A program made the translations under genes and the position numbers. DNA of 64,000 nucleotides. Origin: an uncultured Prevotellaceae bacterium (GTDB lineage Bacteria > Bacteroidota > Bacteroidia > Bacteroidales > Bacteroidaceae). The stretch covers positions 1-64,000 of the forward strand of contig CACYKE010000021.1 in assembly GCA_902774925.1 (NCBI GenBank). The letters are read 5' to 3'. Under the pieces are notes generated by a model. It had not been told where the DNA came from. It did no database searches and saw only the letters and a program-made list of their open reading frames with translations. This document shows positions 42,982 to 52,902 of this stretch, piece after piece; position 1 is the first letter of the stretch, and every line of letters starts with the position of its first letter.

Positions 42982-43082
42982 AGACAATCGATAACGTTCT
43001 TTTATATTGAAATCGATTGCAAATGTACAATGTTCTCGCGAAATAAGGAAAAATATTTGCTCATTTTAAAAAATTTGAGCAA

Positions 43083-43487
43083 TTATTTAGCATTTTTTGC
43101 GTCTTTCTCCAGTTCGTTGGCTATTCTGTGGCTAGCATAGAGTTGCAATATGGCTGCCACCAACAACACTACAATCCAGTTGTTGTGCACATATTTTATA
43201 TAGGAAAGATACTGGATGCCCAGAAAATTTCCCTCGTTGGCAAACATCAATAAGGCTGCCACCAGGAACAACACATCGCTAATGATCAGGATGCGGCGCA
43301 GACGACGAATAACGAAATTGCTGCCCTCATAACGCTGGCGCAACTGCATGGCAGCAAACAACAAGGCACCTGGAGCAAACACATAGGGCGCCCAGGACTG
43401 CAGAAACAGGCTCGCACCAGAACCTACGACCATCAGCAGTCCGCCCAACAGCAGAAAGGCTGTCTCCACATTACTCAGCTGTCGCAT
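43083..43487 (-). CDS. Four-helix integral membrane protein
   Basis: 134 residues with four hydrophobic segments (about 9-28, 32-46, 66-83, 100-118) and a charged C-terminus ELEKDAKNAK. I do not recognise a named family. It overlaps the FtsB-like gene by 17 bp and probably shares its transcript. Confidence 0.75.
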   Translation of the reverse strand: MRQLSNVETAFLLLGGLLMVVGSGASLFLQSWAPYVFAPGALLFAAMQLRQRYEGSNFVIRRLRRILIISDVLFLVAALLMFANEGNFLGIQYLSYIKYVHNNWIVVLLVAAILQLYASHRIANELEKDAKNAK

Positions 43488-43809
43488 TCTGTTCCTCCTC
43501 CAGATCGTCGCTGAGCACGAAGATGTCCTCGTCGTCAGTCTTCATGAAATAACGCTCACGGGCTATCTTCTCAATAGCCTTCGGATTGCTGTCCAGTTCA
43601 CGTATCCGAGCCTGATTCTTCTTGTTCAGGTTGTCGTACTTCTCTATCTCGCCCTCCAGCTCGCTGATACGTTGCGTGTTACGCATATGATGCCATACGC
43701 TATTCTCGTCAACAAATCCTATCAGCACCACCGCCAAAACGGTTACCAAGACGTACTTCAATCCTGGGACATGCCAGATACGCAGTAGCAAAGATTTCAT
43801 CTTCTTCAT
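43471..43809 (-). CDS. FtsB/DivIC-like septum formation protein
   Basis: 112 residues from the Met at 43809. One membrane helix (GLKYVLVTVLAVVLIGF), then a coiled coil (RISELEGEIEKYDNLNKKNQ) and the typical RYFMKTDDEDIFVL segment after ARE. This is the size and order of FtsB/DivIC, which links cell-division proteins in the periplasm. It is divergent from dnaX. Confidence 0.87.
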   Translation of the reverse strand: MKKMKSLLLRIWHVPGLKYVLVTVLAVVLIGFVDENSVWHHMRNTQRISELEGEIEKYDNLNKKNQARIRELDSNPKAIEKIARERYFMKTDDEDIFVLSDDLEEEQNATAE

Positions 43810-43848
43810 ACCAATTTCACTTTTCGCTTGCAAAATTACAAAAATATT

Positions 43849-43876
43849 ATGAATTATGCATTATGAATTATGAATT
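43849..43876. repeat. 7-bp repeat array before dnaX
   Basis: Four heptads ATGAATT, ATGCATT, ATGAATT, ATGAATT, ending 6 bp before the TACCTTTG box at 43883-43890 of the dnaX promoter. It spans the place of the -33 element. Confidence 0.75.
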
Positions 43877-43910
43877 ATTTCGTACCTTTGCAGACACAAT
43901 TATATAAAAT

Positions 43911-45662
43911 ATGGAAGAATATATTGTTTCGGCCCGTAAATATCGCCCTGTCACCTTCGATACGGTGGTGGGACAACAGGCGCTGACCACCACGCTGAAA
44001 AATGCCGTGAAGAGCGGAAAGCTGGCTCATGCCTACCTCTTCTGCGGACCACGTGGCGTCGGTAAGACCACCTGTGCACGCATCTTTGCCAAGGCCATCA
44101 ACTGTATGTCGCCCACGGAGGAAGGTGAGGCGTGTGGACAATGCGAAAGCTGTCAGGCGTTTAACGAACAGCGCTCGTTTAACATTTTCGAGCTCGATGC
44201 TGCATCCAACAATAGCGTGGAGCACATCAAGACGCTGATGGAGCAGACGCGCATCCCACCGCAGGTAGGTAAGTACAAGGTGTTTATCATTGACGAGGTT
44301 CACATGCTGTCAACAGCTGCTTTCAATGCCTTCCTGAAGACGTTGGAGGAGCCACCCGCACATGTCATCTTCATTCTGGCCACAACGGAGAAACATAAGA
44401 TCCTGCCTACCATCCTGAGCCGTTGTCAGATTTACGACTTCGAGCGCATGACCGTCCGAAACACCATCGACCATCTGAAGTCGGTGGCTAAGAAGGAAGG
44501 CATCACCTACGAAGAAGAGGCATTAGCGGTGATTGCTGAGAAGGCAGATGGCGGTATGCGTGACGCACTTTCCATCTTCGACCAGGCAGCCTCATTCTGT
44601 CAGGGTAACATCACCTACCAGAAAGTCATCGAGGACCTGAACGTGCTCGACTCGGAGAACTACTTCCAGATTATTGACCTCTCTATTATTAATAAGGTGG
44701 CAGACATCATGGTGCTGCTCAACCAGATTATCAACAAGGGCTTCGATGGCGGGCTGCTCGTTCAGGGACTGGCCAAGCATGTACGCAACGTGTTGATGGC
44801 AAAAGACCCGCAGACATTGCCTCTGTTGGAGGTCAGCGACCAACAGCGCGAGCGCTATCAGGCACAGGCAAAGAAGTGCCCCACCCCGTTCCTCTATAAG
44901 GCGCTGCAACTGATGAACCAGTGTGACATCAATTACCGCCAATCGTCGAACAAACGCCTGCTGGTAGAACTGACGCTTATTGAGATAGCGCAGATTACGC
45001 AGCCTGAGGATGCGCCTGGCAGTGGGCGTAAGCCCAGAAGATTGAAATCCCTGTTTAAGCAACTGATTCAGCAGTCTCAGCCCAAGACCACAGCCCCGCA
45101 GGTAGCTGTGGCTGAACCTGCTGCATCAACCCCAACAAGAGCAACCCAACCTACCAAACCTACAACCCCTACTGCACGCGCCCCCAAGCTCAAGAGCAGC
45201 ATCAGTCTTTCATGGGGAAATATGCGCCAAAAGATGAATGGTGGCAAAACCATTCTTCCAACCGACAGTCCTCAGAACAATGGTGATGCCGAGAACAACC
45301 AGCCTTTTACACCTGAGGAACTTCAGATTGAGTGGCTGTCCATGTGTAACCGCATGCCTCAGCACCTGAGTGGTGTGGCTACACGTATGAAGAACATGAA
45401 CCCCGTCATTACGGAATTCCCTGCCCTGGAGGTCGTGGTGGAAAACCAGCTGGCAATGGAACAAATGGAGCAGATAAAGGGAAGTATTGTCAACACGCTG
45501 AAACGTGACCTCCACAATCAGGGCATCACGCTCTCCATGCGTGTAGCTGAGCACAAAAAAGGCGAACGCATTCTCACGCGTCGCGAACAATACGAACTGA
45601 TGGAGAAAGAAAATCCCTCAGTAGCTAAACTGAGGGAAATATTCGATTTGAATCTGGCCTAA
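43911..45662 (+). CDS. dnaX: DNA polymerase III subunit gamma/tau
   Basis: 583 residues. AAA+ clamp-loader ATPase: GPRGVGKTTCARIFAKAINC (Walker A), zinc-site Cys in ACGQCESCQAF, DEVHMLSTAAFNAFLKTLEE, and sensor region ATTEKHKILPTILSRCQ. Domain III follows to about 370; then a Thr/Pro/Ala-rich linker (about 375-430) and a C-terminal tau-like domain. The start lies 20 nt after the -7 box. Convergent with asnA. Confidence 0.96.
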   Translation: MEEYIVSARKYRPVTFDTVVGQQALTTTLKNAVKSGKLAHAYLFCGPRGVGKTTCARIFAKAINCMSPTEEGEACGQCESCQAFNEQRSFNIFELDAASNNSVEHIKTLMEQTRIPPQVGKYKVFIIDEVHMLSTAAFNAFLKTLEEPPAHVIFILATTEKHKILPTILSRCQIYDFERMTVRNTIDHLKSVAKKEGITYEEEALAVIAEKADGGMRDALSIFDQAASFCQGNITYQKVIEDLNVLDSENYFQIIDLSIINKVADIMVLLNQIINKGFDGGLLVQGLAKHVRNVLMAKDPQTLPLLEVSDQQRERYQAQAKKCPTPFLYKALQLMNQCDINYRQSSNKRLLVELTLIEIAQITQPEDAPGSGRKPRRLKSLFKQLIQQSQPKTTAPQVAVAEPAASTPTRATQPTKPTTPTARAPKLKSSISLSWGNMRQKMNGGKTILPTDSPQNNGDAENNQPFTPEELQIEWLSMCNRMPQHLSGVATRMKNMNPVITEFPALEVVVENQLAMEQMEQIKGSIVNTLKRDLHNQGITLSMRVAEHKKGERILTRREQYELMEKENPSVAKLREIFDLNLA

Positions 45663-45665
45663 CGC

Positions 45666-45681
45666 CATCTTACATCTTACA
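45666..45681. repeat. Short 7-bp repeat between dnaX and asnA
   Basis: CATCTTA, CATCTTA and a partial third copy fill the 19-bp gap between convergent stops. Confidence 0.5.
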
Positions 45682-46719
45682 TCAAATCAGCGGCATTCCA
45701 AGTTTCTTACATTCGGCACGCATATCCTCAGGCCAGATGCTTGCTTGGATTTCGCCGATATGACCTTTGTGTAGCAGTACCATACACAGACGGCTCTGAC
45801 CGATACCACCACCAATTGACAGAGGCAACTCGTCGTTCAACAGTTTCTGATGGAAATACAGGCTCTTGCGCTCTTCCTTGCCTTCTATCTTCAACTGGCG
45901 CAACAGGCTTTCCTTATCCACACGGATACCCATGGACGACAATTCGAAGCTACGGCCCAGAACAGGATACCATATCAGGATATCACCATTCAAACCCTCA
46001 CGGCCATTCTCACCAACGGTACTCCAATCATCATAGTCTGGTGCACGACCGTCATGCTTCTCACCGTTCGACAGCTTGCCGCCAATACCTATAATAAATA
46101 CAGCACCATACTTCTCACAGATGGCATCCTCACGCTCCTTCGGCGTCTTGTCGGGATACATCTGCAATAACTCCTCTGCATGGATAAAGTGAATCTTCTC
46201 AGGCAGGAAAGGCTTAATCTGCGGATAGGTCTCACAAGTCAGATACTCCGTCCTGCGGATAGCAGCATAGATGCGCTCCACCACATTCTTCAGATAGCTG
46301 ATAGTACGCTGCTCCTTCGTAATCACAGCCTCCCAGTCCCACTGGTCAACATACAGCGAATGCAGATTGTCCAGCTCCTCGTCAGCTCGGATGGCGTTCA
46401 TGTCGGTGTAGATGCCATAGCCTGGCTCAATCTTGTACTCTGCCAACGACAGACGCTTCCATTTAGCCAGCGAATGCACCACCTCAGCCTTGGCATCACC
46501 CAAGTCCTTGATGGGGAACGTCACAGCACGCTCAACACCATTCAAGTCGTCGTTGATTCCTAAGCCCTGAAGTACAAACAACGGGGCTGTCACACGGCGA
46601 AGGCGCAACTCGGTAGATATGTTCTGTTGGAAGAATTCCTTAATTAGTTTAATACCCTGCTCCGTCTGTTTCATGTCGAGCAGGGATTTGTAATCAATGG
46701 GGGTAATCAGTTGACTCAT
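45682..46719 (-). CDS. asnA: Aspartate-ammonia ligase
   Basis: 345 residues from the ATG at 46719. Makes asparagine from aspartate, ammonia and ATP; class II aaRS-like fold. Conserved text: QQNISTELRLRRVTAPLFV, VDQWDWEAVITKEQR, ERIYAAIRRTE, and the C-terminal SIGGGIGQSRLCMVLLHKGH. The promoter is clear: TATCTTTG at 46746-46753 with TTTG at 46773-46776 on the minus strand. Confidence 0.96.
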   Translation of the reverse strand: MSQLITPIDYKSLLDMKQTEQGIKLIKEFFQQNISTELRLRRVTAPLFVLQGLGINDDLNGVERAVTFPIKDLGDAKAEVVHSLAKWKRLSLAEYKIEPGYGIYTDMNAIRADEELDNLHSLYVDQWDWEAVITKEQRTISYLKNVVERIYAAIRRTEYLTCETYPQIKPFLPEKIHFIHAEELLQMYPDKTPKEREDAICEKYGAVFIIGIGGKLSNGEKHDGRAPDYDDWSTVGENGREGLNGDILIWYPVLGRSFELSSMGIRVDKESLLRQLKIEGKEERKSLYFHQKLLNDELPLSIGGGIGQSRLCMVLLHKGHIGEIQASIWPEDMRAECKKLGMPLI

Positions 46720-46745
46720 TTCCTTGTAATTTTCAAATTTGCGTG

Positions 46746-46776
46746 CAAAGATACACAAATAATATTAAATTGCAAA
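46746..46776 (-). promoter_or_regulatory. asnA promoter
   Basis: TTTG, 19-nt spacer, TATCTTTG on the minus strand, 26 nt before the ATG. Confidence 0.75.
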
Positions 46777-46865
46777 CAAAAACTCTAAATATTTTTGCAA
46801 ATTGATAGTCATTCTTGATTTTTGCTAACTTTTTGCACCGAGAACTCATCCTGTTAACAAATCAT

Positions 46866-46900
46866 AATTATCAATTGTCAATTATCAATTATCAATTAAA
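46866..46900. repeat. 7-bp repeat array before the tRNA promoter
   Basis: Five heptads: AATTATC, AATTGTC, AATTATC, AATTATC, AATTAAA. The tRNA -7 box TACCTTTG follows at 46906-46913. Confidence 0.8.
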
Positions 46901-46946
46901 AATCGTACCTTTGCAGTCGTTTTTGCAAAGATACGATTATGTATCA

Positions 46947-47020
46947 GGCCCCGTAGCTTAGCTGAATAGAGCGTCAGATTCCGGTTCTGAAGGTCGTGGG
47001 TTTGAATCCCACCGGGGTCA
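46947..47020 (+). tRNA. tRNA-Arg (anticodon CCG)
   Basis: Cloverleaf by eye: acceptor GGCCCCG / CGGGGTC, D arm with TAGCTTAGCTGAATAGAG, anticodon stem TCAGA / TCTGA with loop TTCCGGT (anticodon CCG, reads CGG), T arm GTGGG / CCCAC with loop TTTGAAT, discriminator A. CCA is not encoded. Promoter box TACCTTTG 33 bp upstream; strong hairpin follows. Confidence 0.93.
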
Positions 47021-47027
47021 CGAAAGG

Positions 47028-47061
47028 AAACTCCTGTAGGTATTACCTACGGGAGTTTTTT
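47028..47061. terminator. Bidirectional terminator between tRNA-Arg and the RND pump gene
   Basis: Stem ACTCCTGTAGGT / ACCTACGGGAGT with a 4-nt loop, T run on the plus strand (TTTTTT). The last codons of the RND gene (NSRR, stop) lie inside the stem. Confidence 0.88.
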
Positions 47062-50000
47062 CGTTTGAAGCGCTCCTCTATAGTCTGGAAGACGACAAAG
47101 AGCATAGGAACTATAAACAACAGCGCAATGGTGCCGATGAGCATGCCGCCAATTGTTCCTACGCCCAGCGAGCGGTTGCCGTTGGCTCCGATGCCTGTAG
47201 CGAGGGCCAGAGGCAACAGACCAAAAATCATCGTGAGCGACGTCATCAGGATGGGGCGCAAACGGACGGCCGCTGCGTCGAGTGCTGCTGCGATGATGCT
47301 CATGCCCTGGCGCCGGCGTTCCGAAGCGTACTCCGTCAACAGAATGGCTGTCTTCGACAACAGTCCTATCAACATGATGAGTCCCGTCTGCATGTAGATG
47401 TTGTTCTCCAGTCCCCACATCCATGCAAAGAGGAACGAGCCTAGCAGTCCGAACGGCACACTCAGAATGACTGCCATAGGAATGAAGACGCTCTCATAGA
47501 GGGCGCATAGAATGAGGTAGATAAACACAATGCAGAGCACGAAGACCAGTGCCGTAGTGTTCTGTGACGAGGCCTCTTCACGTGTCATACCGCCAAACTC
47601 ATAGCCATAGCCTTCAGGTAATACCTCGGCAGCTACCTCGCGGATGGCGTCGATAGCCTGACCGGAGCTGTAGCCCTCGGCAGCCGTTCCACCCACTTGT
47701 ATCGATGGGAAGAGGTTGAAACGCGACAATGTCTCGGAACCATAGATGCGCGTCAGCGTCAGGTACTGACCGATGGGCGACATCTCGCCTTGATTGTTTT
47801 TGACGAAGATATTGTTCAGCGACTCCGTGTCCAGACGGTACTCCGGCGACGCCTGCACCATGACGCGATAGAGTTTGGTGAAGCGCACGAAGTTCGAGGC
47901 ATAAGTGCCGCCGACATAACCGCTCAGGGCTGCGAGCACATCGCTGGGCGACACACCACGACGCTTGCACAGAGCAGCATCCACCTCCACGCGGTATTGC
48001 GGATATTTCAGCGAGAAGTTAGTATAGGCACGACCAATTTCAGGGCGCTCGCCGAGTGCTGCAATCAGCTTGTTCGTATAGCCCAGCAACTCCTGAATAG
48101 TGCCACCGTGCCTGTCCTGCACGTGCAGCTCGAAGCCGTTGATGCGTCCGAAACCTGGCAGCATGTTCTGCGTGTTCACCTGAATTTTGGCGTTGGCGAT
48201 GTCAGCGGTTCGACGGTATATCTCCTGCACGATGCTCTGGTCGTCGTCACCCTTACCCTTGCGTTCGTCCCACTTTTTCAGCTTCAATGTAAAGTTACCA
48301 TTCGACGACGACTGTTCAAAGCTGTTCGAATTGCCCGCAATGAGTGAGTAGATACGCAACTGTGGCAGATCGTTAATACGTTCCTCCACCTCTTTTAATA
48401 TATGGTAGGTCTGCTGCAGACTGCTTCCTGGCGATGCCTGCACATTGATGAACACCGTTCCCATATCTTCATTAGGCACCAGTCCGGTCTTCGTCGTGCG
48501 CATCATCCAATAGAGTCCACCAATGGCTACGACAACCAATCCGAAGGCCAGCCACTTTTTGCGCAATACCTTGGAGAGACCTTGCTTATATTCGTGTACA
48601 AATGCATCGAACGATAGCAATCGTTTGATTTTTAGCGGTTTATTCTGTTTCTTCATAATAAGCGCACAAAGTGCAGGTGATAGCGTCAGTGCATTGAACA
48701 GCGAGATGGCAACGGCAATGGCCATCGTCAGTCCGAACTGAGTATAGAACGTACCCGTAACACCACGAATGAAGCAGACGGGCACGAATACCGCCATGAA
48801 TACCAGCGTCGTAGTGACCAGTGCAGATGTGATGCCATGCATGGCACTAACGGTACATTCGTAGGTAGATGTGGCGACAGAAGAACCGTCAACCACGGCA
48901 GGTGCTTCGTCGAGCTTGGCCTGCACGGCTTCCACCACCACGATGGCATCGTCCACCACCGTACCGATGACCAGGACCAATGCAAACAGCGTCAGCATGT
49001 TCAACGAGAATCCGATGGCATAGATAACAGCCAGTGTGGCTATCAGCGACACCATTATAGCAATAGCGGGGATGATGGTTGCACGCCAACTACGCAGGAA
49101 GACGAACACCACGAGGACGACCAGCACAAGGGCTTCCAACAGCGTTTCGACAACACTAACAATAGAAGCGTCCAAGAAGTCCTTCTTCGATTCCAGATCC
49201 TCGATGACGATGCCTGGCGGCAACGACTTGCGTATTTCCTCCACCTCGCGGTCAATCTCCTTGATGATTTCGTTGGCATTCGACCCCGCCACCTGGTTGA
49301 TGGAGATGTTTACAGAAGGGCTGTCGTTGGTCTCGCCAATGATGTTATAGTTCTGCGAACCCAGTTCCACACGGGCAATATCGCCGATGCGCAGCACATC
49401 GCCACTGGGCAGCGAGCGCACCACTAAGTTCTCGTATTCCTTTTCCTCCTCGTAACGACCGCGATATTTCAACACATACTGGAACGTATTTTGGCTCTCG
49501 GCACCCAGCGTACCCGTCGCCACCTCCACGTTCTGCTCGTCCAGTACCTTCGTCACGTCTGCAGGGGTCAGCCCATACTGCGCCATTTTCAATGGGTCCA
49601 GCCAAATACGCATCGAATAGTCGGCACCCATCACGTTCACCTCGCCCACACCGGCAATACGGCTCAGGCGCGGTTCAATGTTAATCTTCGTATAGTTCGC
49701 CAGGAACGCACGGTCAAACGTAGAATCCGGACTGTACACCGCCAACTGTTTGATATTCGACGTCTGGCGTTTACGTACCGTGATACCGCCCTTCACCACG
49801 TCACTCGGCAGACGGCCCTGCACAGTTGCAGCACGGTTCTGAACGTTCACCATCGCCATATTGGGGTCGGTACCCTGACGGAAGAAAATACCTATCGACG
49901 CCGTACCGTTGTTCGACGCCGTCGATGTCATATACATCATGCCCTCGACACCGTTGATAGCCTCCTCCAGGGGCACGACGACGCTCTTCTGCACCGTCTC

Positions 50001-50165
50001 AGCATTCGCACCTGTGTATGATGCCATAATGCGAACCGTAGGCGGTGCTATCTCAGGGAATTGCTCGAGCGGCAGACTGGCCAGTCCGATGATGCCCACC
50101 AGCACCATCAGCACGCTTATCACACAGGATAATATCGGGCGGTCAATGAAAGTCTTTACGTTCAT
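47043..50165 (-). CDS. RND multidrug efflux permease (AcrB/MexB type)
   Basis: 1040 residues, standard HAE-1 length. Twelve membrane helices in two sets of six with large periplasmic loops after helices 1 and 7. Proton-relay residues are seen in GTVVDDAIVVVEAVQ (Asp pair) and LLSKTAILLTEYA (Lys). The N-terminus MNVKTFIDRPILSCVISVLM is typical. It forms a tripartite pump with the adaptor encoded upstream; no outer-membrane channel gene is in this window. An 8-bp repeat lies in the 38-bp gap between the two genes. Confidence 0.95.
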   Translation of the reverse strand: MNVKTFIDRPILSCVISVLMVLVGIIGLASLPLEQFPEIAPPTVRIMASYTGANAETVQKSVVVPLEEAINGVEGMMYMTSTASNNGTASIGIFFRQGTDPNMAMVNVQNRAATVQGRLPSDVVKGGITVRKRQTSNIKQLAVYSPDSTFDRAFLANYTKINIEPRLSRIAGVGEVNVMGADYSMRIWLDPLKMAQYGLTPADVTKVLDEQNVEVATGTLGAESQNTFQYVLKYRGRYEEEKEYENLVVRSLPSGDVLRIGDIARVELGSQNYNIIGETNDSPSVNISINQVAGSNANEIIKEIDREVEEIRKSLPPGIVIEDLESKKDFLDASIVSVVETLLEALVLVVLVVFVFLRSWRATIIPAIAIMVSLIATLAVIYAIGFSLNMLTLFALVLVIGTVVDDAIVVVEAVQAKLDEAPAVVDGSSVATSTYECTVSAMHGITSALVTTTLVFMAVFVPVCFIRGVTGTFYTQFGLTMAIAVAISLFNALTLSPALCALIMKKQNKPLKIKRLLSFDAFVHEYKQGLSKVLRKKWLAFGLVVVAIGGLYWMMRTTKTGLVPNEDMGTVFINVQASPGSSLQQTYHILKEVEERINDLPQLRIYSLIAGNSNSFEQSSSNGNFTLKLKKWDERKGKGDDDQSIVQEIYRRTADIANAKIQVNTQNMLPGFGRINGFELHVQDRHGGTIQELLGYTNKLIAALGERPEIGRAYTNFSLKYPQYRVEVDAALCKRRGVSPSDVLAALSGYVGGTYASNFVRFTKLYRVMVQASPEYRLDTESLNNIFVKNNQGEMSPIGQYLTLTRIYGSETLSRFNLFPSIQVGGTAAEGYSSGQAIDAIREVAAEVLPEGYGYEFGGMTREEASSQNTTALVFVLCIVFIYLILCALYESVFIPMAVILSVPFGLLGSFLFAWMWGLENNIYMQTGLIMLIGLLSKTAILLTEYASERRRQGMSIIAAALDAAAVRLRPILMTSLTMIFGLLPLALATGIGANGNRSLGVGTIGGMLIGTIALLFIVPMLFVVFQTIEERFKRKNSRR

Positions 50166-50171
50166 GTTGAT

Positions 50172-50211
50172 TCTATTCGTTATTTCGTTATAACGAGATT
50201 ACGTTATTTAG
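50172..50211. repeat. 8-bp repeat array between adaptor and permease genes
   Basis: Five octads in phase: TCTATTCG, TTATTTCG, TTATAACG, AGATTACG, TTATTTAG. Same octad type as at 62376-62423. Confidence 0.75.
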
Positions 50212-51349
50212 ATGTTCCTTTCTTAATTTCAACCCCGTCCTTTAGCAGACCTGCTCCCTCAGCGATGATGGTATCACCCACCGACAGGCCGTCCTCCACG
50301 ATATACTCCTTACCATTGTTTTGCGGAAACAGCGTGACAGCCGTAGCCTTCGTTTTGCCGTCAACGACACGATAGACAAACGTGCGGTTCTGCAACTCAT
50401 ACGTCGCCTCCTGTGGGATGACAACACACTGCTCATGGCTTGTGGGGACTATTACTGTTGCACTACCGCCGTTATGCAGCAAGCCTTGAGCATTGGGAAA
50501 CGTGGCACGCAACGTTACGGCACCCGTACTAGCGTCGACCGTACCGCTCACCGCACTGATACGTCCCTGCTGTTCGTAGGTCTTGCCATTGTTCATCCGA
50601 AGTCCCACTGCAGGAGCCTTGCTGATAAAGGCCTCGATACCGCCATACTGTGCAATGAGGTTCAGTGTCTGACTCTCGCTGATACTGAAATAGACATACA
50701 TATCCGAGTCGTCGGCCACCGTCACCAGCGGTTCACTAATCGAGCTGCTGACCAGCGAACCAACATGCCAGGGAATCATCGAAGCCACACCACTCACAGG
50801 ACTCTTCACCACCGTATAACTCAGGTTGTTACGGGCATTCGCCTCTTGTGCCTTCGCCTGCGACAATGCCGCCTCAGCCTCCAGCAAGGCATTGTGAGTA
50901 GTCTCCACACTTACCTCACCCACTACATGGCCTTCCTGCAACAGACGTTCGTTGTTGTAGTTCATGCGAGCCGTCGCCAAATGTGCCTCAGCACTCTTAC
51001 GTGCAGCCACCGCGACGTCCAGCGCAGCTTGGAACGGCACCTGATCGATGACGAACAGCGTCTGACCTTTCTTCACGGCCTCGCCCTCGTTGATGCAGAT
51101 GCGTGTGATGGTGCCCGACACCTGCGGACGAACCTCTACAATCTGCCGACCAGTCATTCTGCCGCTATATTGCCGTTCTAGCGTCATATCTTTCTTGCCC
51201 ACAACCATCGTCTTATATGCCACCTCGTCATGGGGTTTCTTCTTTTCCTTGCCGCAAGCCACGACCAGCAGCCCCACGATGACTACTGCCAGAAATCCTA
51301 TTGATTTTGTGCCCATTATATTCATAGTCCGTTTAGTCATTTTATTCAT
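50204..51349 (-). CDS. RND efflux periplasmic adaptor lipoprotein
   Basis: 381 residues. Lipobox LLVVAC (Cys about 32). Biotinyl-lipoyl-like halves (VRPQVSGTITRICINEGEAV, KSPVSGVASMIPW), helical hairpin about 105-175 (LLEAEAALSQAKAQEANARN), then beta-barrel and membrane-proximal domains. Joins the RND permease to an outer-membrane channel. Start uncertain among four Met codons. A CAAAGGTA box at 51378-51385 on the plus strand sequence is its -7 element. Confidence 0.93.
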   Translation of the reverse strand: MNKMTKRTMNIMGTKSIGFLAVVIVGLLVVACGKEKKKPHDEVAYKTMVVGKKDMTLERQYSGRMTGRQIVEVRPQVSGTITRICINEGEAVKKGQTLFVIDQVPFQAALDVAVAARKSAEAHLATARMNYNNERLLQEGHVVGEVSVETTHNALLEAEAALSQAKAQEANARNNLSYTVVKSPVSGVASMIPWHVGSLVSSSISEPLVTVADDSDMYVYFSISESQTLNLIAQYGGIEAFISKAPAVGLRMNNGKTYEQQGRISAVSGTVDASTGAVTLRATFPNAQGLLHNGGSATVIVPTSHEQCVVIPQEATYELQNRTFVYRVVDGKTKATAVTLFPQNNGKEYIVEDGLSVGDTIIAEGAGLLKDGVEIKKGTSK

Positions 51350-51407
51350 CGGAAAGCATTTTTCGTAAATTTATGGGCAAAGGTAACACTTTTTTCTCGT
51401 TTTTTCG

Positions 51408-51415
51408 TATATTTG
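51408..51415 (+). promoter_or_regulatory. -7 box of the dipeptidase gene
   Basis: TATATTTG, 38 bp before the ATG at 51454, divergent from the efflux operon promoter. Confidence 0.65.
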
Positions 51416-51453
51416 CACCGATAATTTGGATTGTTTATAAAAAAAAAGTAAAT

Positions 51454-52887
51454 ATGACACCTACAACAGAGCGCGTGTTCCAGATATTCAAGGAACTGAA
51501 CCAGATTCCACGTCCGTCACACCACGAAGAGCGCGTGGCCGACTATCTTTGCCAGTTTGCCGAACGTATCGGTCTGTCGTATAAGCGCGACAAAGAGGAC
51601 TGCGTCGTCATCAGCAAACCCGCCACACCAGGTCACGAAGGGGCCGAACCCGTCGTACTACTCAACCACATGGACATGGTCTGTGTAGGTATGGGAGACC
51701 CGCTGAACGACCCCATACAAGCATACGTCGAAGATGGCTGGATGAAGGCCCGCGGCACGTCACTGGGCGCCGACAACGGCATTGGACTGTCGATGGCTCT
51801 CACCGTGCTGGAGAGCAACGATATCGTCCACGGACCGATGGAGGTCATCACCACCACCAACGAGGAGGACGGCATGTCGGGCGCTTCGCAACTGAGCAGT
51901 GACTTCCTTCGAGGTCGTAAGGTCATCAACCTCGACTCCGAGGACTACGACACCATCACTACCGGAGCCGCAGGAGCCTGTCTGCAATTCCATCGCATAC
52001 CCGCCGGGCGCACGCCTGCTCCTGGGGGCAAGCGTCGCTGGTACACCATCCGCTTCGAGGGTGGATTAGGCGGCCACTCGGGTGTCGACATCAACAAGGG
52101 TCGCTGTAGTGCCGTCATACCTGCGTGGGCTGTGCTTGCAGCCATCTACAACGAATACGATTTCGACGTGGCGTCTATCAACATTGGCGAGGCCAACGCA
52201 TCCATAGCCTCTTCGGCCGAAATCGTGCTGACCATTCCTTCAGGCGAGGGTTCTGAGTTTGTGAAGCAACAGGAAGATATGATGAACCAGTGGCTACGCG
52301 AGGAATATGGCGACGCCGACCCCAATATCCATTGCGTCATCAGCAAGTGCGAACGGCAGGATACGGTCATCAGTCGCGAGGCTTTCGAGTCGCTCATGCG
52401 CTGTCTGGAACAGATTCCGCAGGGTGTTGTCAAGATGAGCGACACGATGCCTGGAACGGTGGAGACGTCCAACAACGTAGGACGCGTAGAAACCGAACAG
52501 GACTGCATCTTCGTCTCTACCCACACGCGCAGTTTCATCGACAGCAAGATGGAGACCTTGAGCAACGACATCGCCAGCGTATTTGCAGAAAACGGCGGAC
52601 ACAGCGAGACCATTATGTCGGCACCAGCATGGCAAGAGGACCAGCAGTCGCCATTCCTGCAACTCACCTCCAACACCTTCCAAGATGTCTTAGGTTGGCG
52701 TCCACGCATGGTGGCCATGCATTTCGTATTGGAAGCAGGATTCTTCGTCCGTCACTATCCCGGCATCCAGATGGCCAGCATCGGACCACGCATCGTTGAG
52801 CCCCACTCCACCAGCGAACGCGTCGAACTATCGACCATCAACGACATCTGGCGCGTACTCATCGAACTACTGAAACGCATGGCATAA
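51454..52887 (+). CDS. pepD: Aminoacyl-histidine dipeptidase (M20, PepD)
   Basis: 477 residues from the ATG at 51454; an upstream in-frame GTG/ATG would cross the promoter. Dimetal peptidase motifs: LLNHMDMVCVG (His-x-Asp), LGADNGIGLSMAL (bridging Asp), TTNEEDGMSGA (Glu-Glu), NLDSEDYDTI, and a C-terminal EPHSTSERV His. Cytosolic cleavage of X-His dipeptides such as carnosine. Single gene with its own promoter. Confidence 0.95.
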   Translation: MTPTTERVFQIFKELNQIPRPSHHEERVADYLCQFAERIGLSYKRDKEDCVVISKPATPGHEGAEPVVLLNHMDMVCVGMGDPLNDPIQAYVEDGWMKARGTSLGADNGIGLSMALTVLESNDIVHGPMEVITTTNEEDGMSGASQLSSDFLRGRKVINLDSEDYDTITTGAAGACLQFHRIPAGRTPAPGGKRRWYTIRFEGGLGGHSGVDINKGRCSAVIPAWAVLAAIYNEYDFDVASINIGEANASIASSAEIVLTIPSGEGSEFVKQQEDMMNQWLREEYGDADPNIHCVISKCERQDTVISREAFESLMRCLEQIPQGVVKMSDTMPGTVETSNNVGRVETEQDCIFVSTHTRSFIDSKMETLSNDIASVFAENGGHSETIMSAPAWQEDQQSPFLQLTSNTFQDVLGWRPRMVAMHFVLEAGFFVRHYPGIQMASIGPRIVEPHSTSERVELSTINDIWRVLIELLKRMA

Positions 52888-52902
52888 AACAATGATGGCA
52901 AA